Source of the DNA: Larix kaempferi
Taxonomy: Eukaryota; Streptophyta; Pinopsida; Pinales; Pinaceae
Assembly: GCA_027924585.1 (NCBI GenBank)
Contig: BSBM01000096.1
Location: 4,464,001-4,528,000, forward strand
DNA: 64,000 nucleotides
Direction: 5' to 3'
Each line of letters begins with the position of its first letter. Positions within the stretch are counted from its first letter, which is position 1. Below, one piece after another: positions 22,148-34,041 of the stretch. The translations under genes were made by a program, and so were the position numbers. The notes below the pieces were generated by a model. That model was given only the letters and a program-made list of their open reading frames with translations. It was not told the DNA's origin and did no database searches.

Positions 22148-22489
22148 TCCCCCCTTAAGAACAACTTGGGATAAGATTGAAGGATTTACAAAGGTGACAC
22201 AATAGGAGAAGGAAGGAGGAAATAGAGCATATCCCCCCTTAATGACAAATCCTTAAACACCTAGCATAGATTGAAGTTTAGAAAACTTCGTGTATGGAAG
22301 ATACTTTGCGAAGTGTTTGAAAATTGATCATTTGTATGGAAAAATAGCACTTCAAGAACGCGATCTCAAATAAGATTTTTGATGCAATGCATCTATAACT
22401 CAATGTGTTTGTTGCGTTGATGTTGAACTGGATCTCCAATGGTGAGCTTGATATTGGCACTTTGATTGTCACACAAAAGGTAGTCAAAT

Positions 22490-24260
22490 GTTGTTGCTCG
22501 AATCCAAACTCTGAAAGGATCTGTCGAAGCCAAAAGGATTCCTAACTTGCATTAAATTTAGCTCGATACTCTGCTTCTATTGAAGAAAGAGAGAGATTTT
22601 TGTTTCTTACAAGCCCAAGTGGTAGGTATAAAACCAATATTGAAAATGTAAACTATAGTAGACTTCATTTTTGTTGATTTCAAATGGATTTCATGGGGCA
22701 TTTGCATATAACGGGAAACAAGACCAATAGAAAAGCAAATATCAGGATTAGTATGAGTCAAGTACAAAAGACTACCAACTACTTGAAGATACAAGGTGGC
22801 ATCTACTTCAAGTGAAGTGCAAGTGGAAGTAAGTTTGACTCCATACTAAAAGGGATATGGGGATGGTTTACAACCATCCATGTGAAAGCGATGAAGAGAG
22901 TCACAAGCATACTTAGACTGAGAAAGAAAAATTCATTCTTTGGTTTGCAGGACTTGGAGGCCAAGAAGATAATGCAAATGTCCTAAGTCTGTCATTTCAA
23001 AATTTGTTCTTAAGGCTATATTTCACATGGGTTAAAAGGTTATGTTCACTACCAGTAAGAATAAGTTCATCAAAATACATAACAAGGATGATGAGATCGT
23101 TCCCTACTTTCTTGGTATAGACATCAGGGTAAGAATGGCATCTAGAAAAACGAGTGCCATGGAAAAATCTATCCATTATGGAATACCAAGCTTGAGGAGC
23201 TTGCTTAAGGCCATGAGAGATTATTAAGGAAAAAAACAAGGCTGGAGTAATTTTAAACATAGTTGGGAGGTTGTTCCATGTAGATTGCTTCTAGAAAATC
23301 CCCATGCAAGAAGTCAGATTTGAAATCCATTTGATGGACCTCCCATTTATGTGAAGCAACAAGGGCAAGAACAAGGTGGATGGAATTCATTTTGGCAATA
23401 GGGTAAAAGGTTTCATTGTAGTCAATCCCTTCAACTTGGGAAAAAAAATTGGTAACTAACCTTGCCTTAAGTCTTTCAACACTTCCATCTGATGCATACT
23501 TAATTATATATACCCATTTACATCTGACAAGATTTATTCCTTTCTGAAAAGGGACAAGATCACAAGTATCGTTCGCCATTAAGGAACGATATTCTTCATT
23601 CATATCTACGTCCCAATTTGGATGGCTAGAAGTTTCAACAAATGTCTTTGGATCATGATTCTTCGAAACTTGAGCCAAAACAGAAGAGACTTGTTGTTTT
23701 TGTGAGTGTGTTCAATGTTGATTTCTAGGATCACCGGCAAGATCACCAACGGATTCACATGTTGTATAGACCCATCTTGGAAGCAATTGTGTTGGTGCAA
23801 CTGGAGGAAATTGAACAAGAGGAGGTAGATTTTCAAACTCGCTGTCATCATCAGAAGAAGAAGCCATATTAGGAAAATTATCAAATATGTTGGGAGTAGA
23901 AGGTGGCACAATCATCAAATATGGCTTGTAGGTCGAAGATGGCATAAACACCAACTTAGACTCTCAAGCCAAGATATTTTTATAAATTTGAACATCTCTT
24001 TTGATAATAATGTCATTGGATTTCAGTTGAAGAAGTCTATAACCTTTCACATCTTCGGAATATCCAACAAATATGCACTTATCACTCTTACGTTGTAATT
24101 CTTTCCATTTTTCATCGGAAATGTGAGTCCATCCTTCACCACTAAACACACGAAAGTGGCTAACATCTGGTTTAATGTTACTCCATGCTTCTTCTAATGT
24201 TCTATCTTTTAGAGTTTTGGTGGGAGAATTGACTATGTAATTGGCACAATTAATGACTTC
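22490..24260 (-). pseudogene. Ty1/copia integrase tail, RT and RNase H start, decayed
   Basis: Reading down the minus strand: integrase C-terminal piece (SDKCIFVGYSEDVKGYRLL, 23964-24149), a linker, RT N-terminal half (KWVYIIKYASDGSVERLKAR, GIDYNETFYPIAKM, QMDFKSDFLHGDFLEAIYM, 23253-23678), RT C-terminal half (HGLKQAPQAWYSIMDRFF, 22997-23260) and the connection to RNase H (VGSLLYLTHTNPDICFS, 22558-22794). The RT catalytic YVDD is changed to YFDE and the frame is broken between every piece. Gag, protease and most of integrase are absent, so the element is truncated at about 24260. Confidence 0.88.
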
Positions 24261-24459
24261 AATCCAAAATATTTATACATGATGCAAATAAGTAAAATTT
24301 AGTAAGTTTTTTACATACTTTATCCATTACAAATTATAATCTAAATGATTATGTGAAGGATTAAGTTGTTTTCAACTATGAATGAGTATAAAAAAATTAT
24401 TGTTTTAAGGATTAAGTTCTCTTCAATTAGGAACGAACATAGAAACACTTTTCAATGTG

Positions 24460-24460
<1 letters not shown>

Positions 24461-24494
<34 letters not shown>
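24461..24494. repeat. TA dinucleotide microsatellite
   Basis: Seventeen uninterrupted TA units. Confidence 0.95.
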
Positions 24495-24496
<2 letters not shown>

Positions 24497-24509
24497 CTAT
24501 TTTTAAGGC

Positions 24510-24691
24510 CACAGCCTAGCCATACACCAATTTGGTGTATGAGACCCCGTTGTTTGTGGGATAAGGGCTATACCTCCATGCAACGATTTCATTGCTAAAG
24601 TCTACAGAAGCATGCATATACTATCCTCTCCGGATTTGAACCTATAATATCCTAGGAGGAAACACATGTTCTTAACTATTGGCCTCACTCA
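24510..24691 (-). mobile_element. tRNA-derived SINE-like sequence
   Basis: On the minus strand the head reads TGAGTGAGGCCAATAGTTAAGA (in two pieces, an A-box-like GGCCAATAGTTA) followed at about 35 bp by GGTTCAAATCC (complement of 24632-24642), a near-perfect polymerase III B-box. The sequence then continues without tRNA pairing. A true tRNA is unlikely because the acceptor stem does not pair. Confidence 0.5.
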
Positions 24692-26015
24692 TACTTAGCT
24701 TATATATTTAAATATAATTGATATATATATCATGAAAATATATCAAAAATCCAAAAAATGTATTGAAATAATATTCTTTCTATAATTATGATGGAAAAAA
24801 ACAAAAGTGAAATATACTTTGTGTGCAAGAACTTATATGTATAATTACTCAAAATAGCTTTATGATTGGTGGAAAGAATGTATTATAATTAGATCAATGA
24901 GCTGAATTATATATATAGACACATTAAGGTTCATCGTTTTCATAAGAAGCTATGAGAAAAGGGTGAAAGAGACATCACAAGATCCAAGTGTTTATATTTC
25001 CATTGTGTTAAGATTTTTCTACACTGCATTTTATTGTGTTACACTACAGGTGTTTAGATATTATCTAATATTTTGGACCTCAACAAGATTAACTCGAGTG
25101 TAACAAGTGTACACTTGAGATTCACATGGTCGTTTTATCTAGTTATGCTTAAATGCATCTTGATTGAAATTTAAATAAGCTTCAGTTAAAGTGGTGGTTA
25201 AAAAAAGGGTATGTTTATTAAATAGTATTTGTTTTATGTTTATATTAATTTGTTTAATGTTTATGCTAGTTTAATGTTTATATTAATTAATTTAATGTTT
25301 AGCTTTTGTTTAAAGGCAATCCATCTCCACAAAACTAAGTAATTTGCTACAGCCACCACTTTACTTATGATTGTGCTAATAATTAACAATTCACATTTTC
25401 TTAGAATGCACATTATTTTTCCAATCTGAAAAAAATATTAAAAAACACTTATTTGGACTTAACTCATTTATCCATGATCTATTCCAAACTTTATTAAGCA
25501 TGTGAAGATAACTATCCATACAAAATTAATCTAATATTAATCAATTACACTCATATTTATTACAATTAATCCATAATAAAACTTTTCATTATAAACATAG
25601 ATAAACCACTCCATAACTTATTTCTCTTATATCAATCCTATACATAAACATAAATTGCACCATTAAAAAGACAAAAACCACAAGTAAAACTAAAGATTAT
25701 AAACATTAAATTTAACGACACCATTTACCTAGGGTTGCCCAATTATTAATTCAGCCACATACATAAACATCAATTGCCCACTAGAAAGACAAAAGGAGTG
25801 ATCCTCAAAATGTGGCTTCCAAATGCTGGATAAGTGTTCCCCATGACTTCAAATTATTTGAAGAGACATAAGCCTCCAACTAATACCTAATCTACTACTA
25901 ACATCACATCAGCTTCTCCCAAACTTACAGTTCAATGCCTCGGATTTAAGCAAATCATGGAAATGACAGGAACCAAAAGAAGAAGAGACGCAGAGAAATA
26001 GATTGAGCTGCAAGT
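24692..26015. other. AT-rich DNA downstream of rbcS
   Basis: No open frame or repeat of note apart from an imperfect TTTAATGTTTATATTAAT repetition near 25230-25310. The part next to 26015 will contain the rbcS 3' untranslated region; no canonical AATAAA is evident on the minus strand in the first 150 bases. Confidence 0.5.
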
Positions 26016-26780
26016 TTAATTGTATTCGGGCTTGTGGACGATGAAGGAGATGCACTGCACTTGGCGCACGTTGTCGAATCCAATGACGCGGATGTAGGCG
26101 TTGGGGTATGCCTTCGCACACTCGTTCACCTCGTTCAACACCTGCGATGCCTCTGTGCATCCGAACATAGGCAGCTTCCACATCACCCAGTATCTCCCGT
26201 CGTAGTACCCTGGGCTATTCCCATACACTCTCTTTATTTCACCATCCTACATATATATACACCCAATATCCATCACATTACATACACACTTAATATATCA
26301 ATTCACACTCTACCCTAAACCTAAAATTGAGGTTTCAGATTTATAATATAAAAAACTCACCTCCTCGAATTCCAGGCAGGGCACCCACTTGTTCTTCAGC
26401 AGGTACTCCACCTCCTTCACCAGCTGCTCCGGAGTCAAGCGAGGGAGATACGACAGAGTCTCAAACTTTTTGTTCGCGTATGGTGGCCACACCTGCACCA
26501 ACAATCGTCATGAATTCCATTAACCAATCAGCATTTCTTAACTACTAAATCATTCATTCAATTAATCTCAGACACCCACCTGCATGCATCGCACTCGCGC
26601 GCCGTTGCTCGTTGTCTTTCGCTCCCATTCAGCACCGGCGTTGCTCATCGTCTTGCTGGAGGGGAATTGAGCCATGGACTTGAGCCCTGTGAACGCCGAC
26701 ACCACATTGCCGTTGCCGCTCCTGGAGGGCGCGGCTACTGCTGTCATTGCAGCGGTGGTGGACATGATCGCAGAGGCCAT
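26016..26780 (-). CDS. rbcS: RuBisCO small subunit precursor, nuclear gene with two introns
   Basis: Encodes the small subunit of ribulose-1,5-bisphosphate carboxylase/oxygenase, which caps the large-subunit octamer in the chloroplast stroma. Exon 1 is 26580-26780 (67 codons, from the ATG at 26780), exon 2 is 26361-26492 (44 codons), exon 3 is 26016-26246 (76 codons plus stop). Introns of 87 bp (26493-26579) and 114 bp (26247-26360) have GT-AG ends. The 187-residue product has a Ser/Ala-rich transit peptide of about 65 residues with the FTGLKS motif, cleaved before MQVWPPY, the usual mature start; intron 1 splits MQ from VW as in other plants. The mature part (122 residues) has [28 protein letters not shown] and RQVQCISFI. 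No stops or frameshifts. A short [12 protein letters not shown] loop and the FIVHKPEYN end look fern-like. Neighbours are all transposable elements. Confidence 0.97.
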
Positions 26781-26857
26781 TATAATTTTAAGCTCTGAAG
26801 CCAAAACAGATGGATTGGATGGAATGTATAGATAGAAACTGTATCCCAACCCAAATG

Positions 26858-26865
26858 ATATATAA
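26858..26865 (-). promoter_or_regulatory. TATA box of rbcS
   Basis: The minus strand reads TATATATC about 80 bases before the ATG. This leaves room for a 5' untranslated region of about 50 bases, normal for rbcS. Confidence 0.7.
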
Positions 26866-27039
26866 CATGGTGCGTCTCTTACGCTGCCTATGTCTATCTG
26901 GCGGTGGGGGAGTGTGAACCGATAAGCTTTCTGCGCACCTGCACCGTTGAATCTCTGCGCCGGCTAACTCACCTCACAATTGTGATAGACTTCACCCCCG
27001 GTTCGCGAGAAGATCAGGTACTGCGTCTGCCTGAGATGA

Positions 27040-27066
27040 CTCGTGGCAGCCCCACCGTGCCTTATC
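27040..27066 (-). promoter_or_regulatory. Paired I-box and G-box-like light elements upstream of rbcS
   Basis: On the minus strand GATAAG (27061-27066) is followed 13 bases later by GCCACGAG (27040-27047), about 270 bases upstream of the ATG. The I-box GATAAG next to a G-box (CCACGTGG) is the classical light-response unit of seed plant rbcS promoters. Here the G-box is imperfect (CCACGA). Function is inferred. Confidence 0.5.
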
Positions 27067-27740
27067 TTTTTCCGTAATTTGAATTGTGATTCCAATTGAA
27101 TTAGACAACGATAGAATGAGCTTACCAACCAAATTAGCTCCACCTAATTATATCAAAATCAAAGGGCTTCCCTTAATTCTTCATAATGAACATGATCAAT
27201 ACTACGTAAACTACGCTGGCCAAAATATATATTATGTACCGTGTTGATGACGTTACCATGATATTTTTGTTTGCATGGAAATTAGGTTAAAGCGAACATC
27301 ACATAGAATATCTGTTCGGAACCTTGTAAATGTAAGTAGGTTATTTTGTTTTCTCTCACATCACTTATTGCTTTTTATTGCCTCTTTTTTCCTTTCAAAA
27401 AAGATCTAGTTTCATATATTGATAAAACCACATTTCATATATTCATTGTTTGTCTATTTAGAATGTTGCATCTACACAAGGGAAACTTTCCAAAGCTATC
27501 AAAACAAGGAAATATAGCATATGATGACAAACATCAAAAGTGGCATCAAATATATCGGACTATTCATCCATAAAAAATTATACAAAAATACATTACAATA
27601 TACAGAGAAGGTTGCCAAAAACCTTGTAAATCTTGTAGCATGCAGTTCATGTCTAATCCAAAAGCAGAAATATATTGTTGACAGAAAGAAAAACCATTTG
27701 ATGAGACATGTTCTATTGTTTACTTGGGAAAGGTCTTGGG
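27067..27740. other. Intergenic DNA upstream of rbcS
   Basis: No recognisable gene. Short open frames at 27346-27573 and 27521-27871 have no domain. Confidence 0.5.
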
Positions 27741-28025
27741 TCATGCTCCACAATCTGATAACCCAGAAAACTCCCCCCTGTGACAGAGACCAAAGCCTGT
27801 GTGAATTAGGCCATCCTTTGAGAGCCTATCTGCCTTTGTGTTCCTCCTTCTATAAATATGTTGGAAGGTGACCTGAATATATGTGCCAAGTAGTAGCATA
27901 ACTTCTTCATAGAGAGGTCTGAGATATAAGCTCCTAGGGGGTTGTCTTTGGTTGAACCAGTCAATGACAATTTGTGAGTCGCCCATAACTTGTAGCATTT
28001 GTATCCCTTTTGAGTCACACGTCAC
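27741..28025 (-). pseudogene. LINE RNase H fragment
   Basis: A 94-codon open frame reads MGDSQIVIDWFNQ and ends FQHIYRRRNTKADRLSKDGL. This is the C-terminal half of the RNase H domain found at the end of plant L1-type LINE ORF2: the GDS acidic residue and the final AD-x-LSK motif are present. No upstream RT is joined to it, so it is a 5'-truncated copy or a broken one. Typical of LINEs, which are often cut at the 5' end. Confidence 0.8.
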
Positions 28026-28799
28026 TTATTGCTTATACGAAAGGTTTTCATATTGGGAAATTTGATCTCTTGATATTTCCTTTAATTAATAAGATTATTC
28101 AAATTTATTATGGTACAAACTTTTATAGAAACTAGAATAATGGCAGATCCACAAGCCAAAACATTGGGTGAAATGTGTCATTTATCCAATAACCTTTGAA
28201 TCTACCTATTGGTTTCCTTGTTTTCTAACAATCAAGTCCCATGGAGTGCCTCATTCAATAGAGAAACCCCGTAGTACATATCAATGGAGTTCTTGATTGC
28301 ATCACTTGAAGACATTCTACATGGTTCTTCGAACAACTTGGAATAGTGCTACAATAATTTGTCCCATTGCTTATGCGATTCTAACCTTTTGTGTCATGTT
28401 GGATCTATGCACAAAGAGGCCTTGTGACCTTGGAAGTAATTGGAGATTACCATTATCTCCTATTTCTTCAGTTGCAAGAACAACAAAGAATATTGTCATA
28501 TGGCTTTGATAGTCTCTAGGATTCATCCCCTTAAATTGTTACTAAGGATGTTGGATATTTTTGCATTGTTATTGAGTAAGTGTTGTCATCCTTAATAATT
28601 CTATGCTAGTTTAGGTGTCATTGATAGATTGTATCATGATCCCACATAGTATGGATTATTGAAATCCACTCCATACATAATCAATGGAACAACATTGAAC
28701 TCCAATTCAATTATAATGATAATAAACTCCACATTGCATTTGCAATGGACCTACAAGTCCTTGTTCTTGTTGAGTCATCCCAAGGGGCAGTGATAAGGG
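28026..28799. other. Gene-free DNA, nothing recognised
   Basis: Short open frames only. No domain seen. Confidence 0.45.
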
Positions 28800-29230
28800 T
28801 GAAACAATTAGTGTAAGTTAAAATATATTGTATCGACATCACCATTCGTACTAAACCCAAGAATCAACCATCAACGCGTGATAAAATAAAGATAACCCAC
28901 TACACAAAATAACAAGAACACAAGTATATATTGTTAGAAACAAAACAAGCAAGCATAGCAAGGAGAGCAAAGAAAACACAAAGGATGAACAATATTATTT
29001 TACCTTAGAAACCCTTTACCAGGGAAAACCAACAATCCAGTATATCTCCGATTACCCTTAACAATACCAATCCATGGCCATGACAATGCTCTAGTTGGAT
29101 CATAGTGATTCATTTCCACTTGGTTTTGGCTCTCTCACAATGCTTCCATTGTTGAGCACTCGATACTCTATACTTGCAGCCATGGCTTCACCTTATGGGT
29201 CACCTTCATAACATCAAGATACATGTTTCT
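28800..29230 (-). repeat. LTR-like remnant
   Basis: Contains TTAGAAACCCTTTACCAGGG and AAAACCAACA followed by a TACCCTTAACAATACCAATCC-like stretch (in two pieces). The same order of motifs occurs at about 35235-35330 next to a primer-binding site, so this is probably an LTR of the same or a related family. No primer site or partner LTR was found here. Confidence 0.35.
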
Positions 29231-30032
29231 TTTCGGGTGAAAAAAAAAAATCTCCATTGCATCATGCTCAACATCTGAAAAAATGTTCCAACATATCTCT
29301 CTCAAACCCTTGGGTTGGCCAAGAAAACAACACCTACCCTATTCTTGTTTTCAAATCCAAATCGCACACCAAAATAAAATGTCATTGCAAGTAACCATGC
29401 GTCACTATGGATAGCGACCAAAAATAGCCAATACTTTTCTTACATTCCATCCCTTGCAAAGTTAATTCCATAGAGCTGGCTAAGGGAGTTTGCCAGTTAA
29501 ATTAACTTCCCATGTTTCACTTGGAAGACTATACAAACATAAATTGTATTTCTCTAGATCGCATTTATGGTAAAAAATCAATGGTGAGAGATTTGATCAT
29601 TCCATCTCAATGGACCTTGAATCCTTGAAACAATTCTTTTAGTGCGGCCATTATAAGTTCCAGCAGCACCCACCATGCTTCTGAGTTGATTTTGTGCCAC
29701 AAAAAAATTTCACAATTTACCTATAGGATCAATTTCTAGCATAATTTCTTAAAAAATAAGTTTTTATGAATCATTCCATGGGGGTAATTACAAGGCCTTC
29801 ATTCTCATGACCATAGTCAATCGACTTTTTTTCTTGTAAAATTGAATGGAGAGATGGGGTGAGATTCCCTTTCAAATAGAGAAAAATGCAAAGTGGATGG
29901 TAAAGAGGCACAGGAGCATTGGAAAATTTAAGGAGGGAAAGTGAAGGTCTTTAGTATGGTCCCAGGCATTGTAGCAATATTCAAGTATGAATAAGAATTC
30001 GAATATGATTCGGTATAGAAAAAATAAATATG
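29231..30032. other. Gene-free DNA, nothing recognised
   Basis: No open frame with a domain and no repeat matched within the window. Confidence 0.45.
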
Positions 30033-30070
30033 GGCGGGCATTTTAGTAGCCTGGTACTAAAATGCACGCC
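30033..30070. repeat. Strong 16-bp hairpin
   Basis: GGCGGGCATTTTAGTA (30033-30048) pairs with TACTAAAATGCACGCC (30055-30070) at 15 of 16 positions with a 6-base loop. It stands alone in AT-rich DNA. It could be the tip of a foldback element or a transcript structure; nothing in the flanks decides this. Confidence 0.75.
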
Positions 30071-30339
30071 TCAGAAAATAGGTGTGGAATCTTGAAAAAC
30101 TCAAAACATGAAAGTTCTATCTCTCGTCAAGAGATTTACAATCGTACGAAGAGAGCTCAATTCCGAGCTCGCGAGAGAAAGTTATCACAAAAATACCAAA
30201 AGAATATTTTCTCTCTCTCCTATTTTCTTATTTAGGATACTTCTTTAAATATTATTTATTTGTATTTTTAAAAGATCAATTATATAAATGCTTTTATTAT
30301 TTCAAAATTATTCCACTATCATCTTTATTAATGTGATAT

Positions 30340-30560
30340 TTATGTTTTAAAGGACTTGGAAGTAGTGATAATATAAAATACTCTATATCTATTATTTTAA
30401 GTATATTTATCATATTTTGAGATGAACTTTTCAAGATCTTAACCAAGGTGAGGTTTCTATGAAGTTAGTTATTGTCAAATAAGAATATGGCACATAAACA
30501 TCATTGACTTCTATATGTCCAACTCAACCATAATGGTTGACCAAAGTTATTGAAATTATA
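30340..30560 (+). repeat. Dispersed repeat, copy 1
   Basis: Aligns with the reverse complement of about 45880-46090. Shared blocks include TTTTAAAG, ATATTTATCA, TATTGTCAAATAA and TATATGTCCAACTCAA in the same order and spacing. No coding content. Nature of the family unknown. Confidence 0.65.
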
Positions 30561-33500
30561 TTGGTTTGAGAAATCCAACTCATCCATGGCACATTTTTTT
30601 ATAAGGTCCATTTTAGACCCCAAATTTCCTCTAATGAGAGGACTTAGCACCAGAAGCTTAGGTAGAGGTAGAAAAAGAAACAATTTTGCAGAAGAAGTCC
30701 AAAACAAATAGGCAAGGACAATATGAACTCTAGTGGGTGGGATTGAAAGGACAACTTCCAAGCAAGGTTAAATGGTACTCCAAGGAGAATGTAGAGGAAA
30801 AATTTCCTCACCTCATTAAGTAAAAGCTTTTTGGAGACCAAAAGCCTCCCAAAATGGGGAGGTGTGATCCAAAATGGATTGATATATAATGTGTCATCTA
30901 TTTTGGTGCTTTCACGGTTGAAAGATTGGATGAATTGGCTTGTAGGGCCCATTTTAGGGGTAGGTCTCACTTTGCATATTTGGGGTCCAAAACCTTCTGA
31001 GGAATGTTTGAGGGTATAAATATATTTTTGGGGTCAAAAAATCCATCTCTTTTCCATGTCCCTTCACACAATTCTACACTCTAATACATTTCCAACGATC
31101 CAAGAATCGTCTCAAACGAAGGCCCTATGACGTTATGCCTCCCACAAGTTGACCACAATGGTATCGAGTGGATTCCACGTCAACTCTCATTTATTACACA
31201 TGTGGAGCTAGTTGCATGTGGACTTTTGAGAACATTCTAGGTCCAAAACCCTAACCCTAATTGGGAGTTGGGGGATGCAAAAACCCTAGAACTAACCCTA
31301 GATGGGTATTGAGTTATGTTAAATATTGGGCCATTAAGAGAAGAAGGGGCTCCATTATTTTGATGTTAATGTATTGTTATATTGTTGAGCAACAACAGGG
31401 GAGAGGATATTAGAGCAGAACAAAGGATATAGGAGATCATCTAGGAGTCATTATAGCCGCAAAGTCATAGGTAACTCCATAGAGAGTACCATTTCCTTTT
31501 CATCTTTTTTTATATAAAAGAGCAAGGCATTGTCCTAATTGTTGGTTGGGTTTTTCCTATGGATAATTTTAGGGGCTAAATTTAGCCCATGGGCTAAATT
31601 AAGGGGGTTACAAAAATTCTGTGGGCTATTTTCTTATATGGAAAGGGTTTTTTAAGCTAAAATATATTTTTTCAATATTTATTAGAAAACAAATAAATAC
31701 AAAATGAATAGCCTCCCATATATTAATGAGGAAAATGAAAAAAACTATTTTCACCCTAGCAATATCTCCCTCCGATCTATCTTTCACCCCCGATTTATAG
31801 AGAAATTCCAGTGAAATCATTCCTTCACCCCCGATTTTCAGTATCGAAGGCTCCCATGGGTTATTTCACCCTCCATTTTCCCTATAATTCAGGCATATTG
31901 TTGCATTTGGCCAGATTTTTAGTCAATTTCATGCTAACACCTTCTTTGAGCCCTTGATTTCTAGTATTCGAGGGAAAATTAGGGGCGATTTTGTCCTATA
32001 AAAAGGATGTAGTGATTCATGCTTCACCTAGATCGGATTGAACCTACAGGGTGAAGGATCTTGTTTATGTGATTCCACTTTTCATTCTTGCTTTTCTCGA
32101 TATTTTAATCTTCGTGGAACATCTCCATTTTCGAAAGATTATGTCTTGCAGGCACATGTAATTTATCATAGAATATAGACGCATCATGCTTTTTATCCAA
32201 TAATTAACATGGTATGTTTTTTATCATGCTTTTTATGCTTTTTATCCGCAACTACAATAGATTATTATAATGTAACTTTGCCTTTTATCATGGATGCATT
32301 TTAAGGCTTGTTGAATTCTAGGGCACTCTTGATTCTTAGGGCTCATTTGGTGTTTTTAGGGTTTTAATCTACCCTAGGAGTATTGGTTTCGTGAAAGAAT
32401 TATAGAGCTCATAAGATATTATTTATTTTATTCCTTGTCGTGTTTAAACCATCGACTGACATTTATACGTTGTTAGTGGTCATTACTCTTGATGGAGAGA
32501 CACCACATGGTTTTTATATATTCAAACTAAATTTGACCCAGTTGTTTAAAATGTGCTTTTATTAGGATCTTTCTTTGCAATTATTATTGGATCTGAGGCG
32601 TTCATGAGAGTGTGTATGTTCATATTTTTTGTTTGTTATTGTTGATGTTTGGGATGTTTGTAATATAAATGAATGCACATAGATTATAATGGTGGGGCTA
32701 AAGTGGAATGGTCATTATTTTGGCACGGTCTTCCTGTAGAGTTGTCCAAAGTGTTTTGGTATATTCTTTTATTTGTACTTAGAAGTTCGTGAAACATGGT
32801 AGATTTTTTTATTTGTATTGCCAAGTTCATCAATTTTATCTGTAACCTAAATTTGTTGGGTTCGGTATTTGTTTTACGGTATTTTTTTTTTTTGTGAGGG
32901 TCATTCACAAGTAAAAATTTTTGTGGTGATTTGTTTTGATGTGTAATTTCTATCATCGTCTAGAAATGGATCTAGTTATGTATGATGAATATATGATTTA
33001 GTTGGAACACGATACTTCATTTCCATCATGATTATATATAATATTTATAAGCGTGTTTGACCTAAGATGTAGGCATTCTGCTATTTGATATCTTGTCTTT
33101 TGCATTCAATGAGGGTGCTTAAATAGTTTTACCACATTTTTCATGCTTTCAAAAATTTCAAGGACATGGATACAGACACCACCCTAGTTTATCTGAGAAA
33201 AATTAGTCTTTAATATAGTAGTTCTAATTATATGTGTGATGATGCATTAATGTGTTTTCTATTCATGTTAGTGTATGTTCTTATTTCTAATAACCATTGC
33301 AAGTTTCTAACTAACTCTTAAAATTCTAAATCAAATGACATAATACAGATTTTGATTATCAACAAAAGAAAGGAAAAAGTGGTATTTGTATCTATAAACA
33401 AATAAGCAGGATATTTTTTTTCTTAGAGGGTAGCTTAAAAATGGGAGATTTGGAAAATAAGTTAATTGGTAATTCATACACTATATTAAGGTTGTGGGTC

Positions 33501-33881
33501 TTGATAAGACTCCACATTGTAATAATGGTTTGTGGGTGCCATAATCACTCCATAGTGTAAAGTGTTCAATTCTATCAGTTTGTCGGTATGCTAAGATTTG
33601 GGTCCCCACATGTCCGTTGGAAAATTAAGGGATGATATAACGAGCAGAGTCCCCACTTGCCCTAAATCTAGTTAGTGCAAGTGTGTTTCACCGACACCTT
33701 CAGTTGTGAGTGACTAAATACTACTTGTGAAATGTATAAATAAATCCCTCCTCTCTTCATTCATGCAATTGTTCATTCGAGAGTCTGGGATTCTAGATAG
33801 TCTAGTGTTGAGATCTGGTATATGCTCTTCTATTGCACTACCTTAGTAATCTGCATAATCAAAAGCTGAGTCTTCCTGGAA
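30561..33881. other. Gene-free DNA
   Basis: Long stretch with no supportable gene. Open frames at 30644-30970 and 32684-32956 have no recognisable domain. It holds a 22-bp perfect palindrome (31579-31600). About 33600-33880 has a TATAAATAAATCCC box and a CT-rich start region reminiscent of an LTR, but no partner. Confidence 0.45.
31579..31600. repeat. Perfect 22-bp palindrome
   Basis: AATTTAGCCCATGGGCTAAA plus TT is its own reverse complement, centred on an NcoI-type CCATGG. It is bordered by partial repeats of GGGCTAAATT. Confidence 0.9.
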
Positions 33882-34041
33882 AAATATTCACCAAGACATT
33901 ACAAGGTTTTATAATTCGATGAAAGGTTCACCAAGTTTTTACAATATTTTATAATTCAGTGAAATATTCGCCAAGATTTTACAATATATTATAATTTAGT
34001 GAAACATTTGCCAAGATTTTACAATATTCTATAATAGAATG
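33882..34041. repeat. 40-bp minisatellite, four units
   Basis: Four exact-length units (33882-33921, 33922-33961, 33962-34001, 34002-34041) share AAATATTCGCCAAGATTTTA and CAATATTTTATAATTCAGTG, with three to seven substitutions each. A partial fifth unit (AAAGATTAG) follows. Confidence 0.9.

Noticed and set aside
24461-24494. TA run as a regulatory element
   Set aside because: A plain dinucleotide microsatellite; similar AT runs are scattered through the window.
26016-26780. Plastid DNA insertion
   Set aside because: In land plants rbcS is nuclear, has introns and carries a transit peptide, all seen here; no other plastid genes flank it.
30644-30970. Membrane-protein-like open frame (hydrophobic stretch)
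   Set aside because: Hydrophobicity follows from T-rich codons; overlapping open frame on the other strand and no family resemblance.
31250-31310. CCCTAACCCTAA, reminiscent of plant telomere repeats
   Set aside because: Only two adjacent units plus scattered CCCTA words; not the seven-base CCCTAAA repeat and no array.
33882-34041. Regular repeats as a CRISPR array
   Set aside because: Units are contiguous with no unique spacers, the genome is a plant and no cas genes exist.
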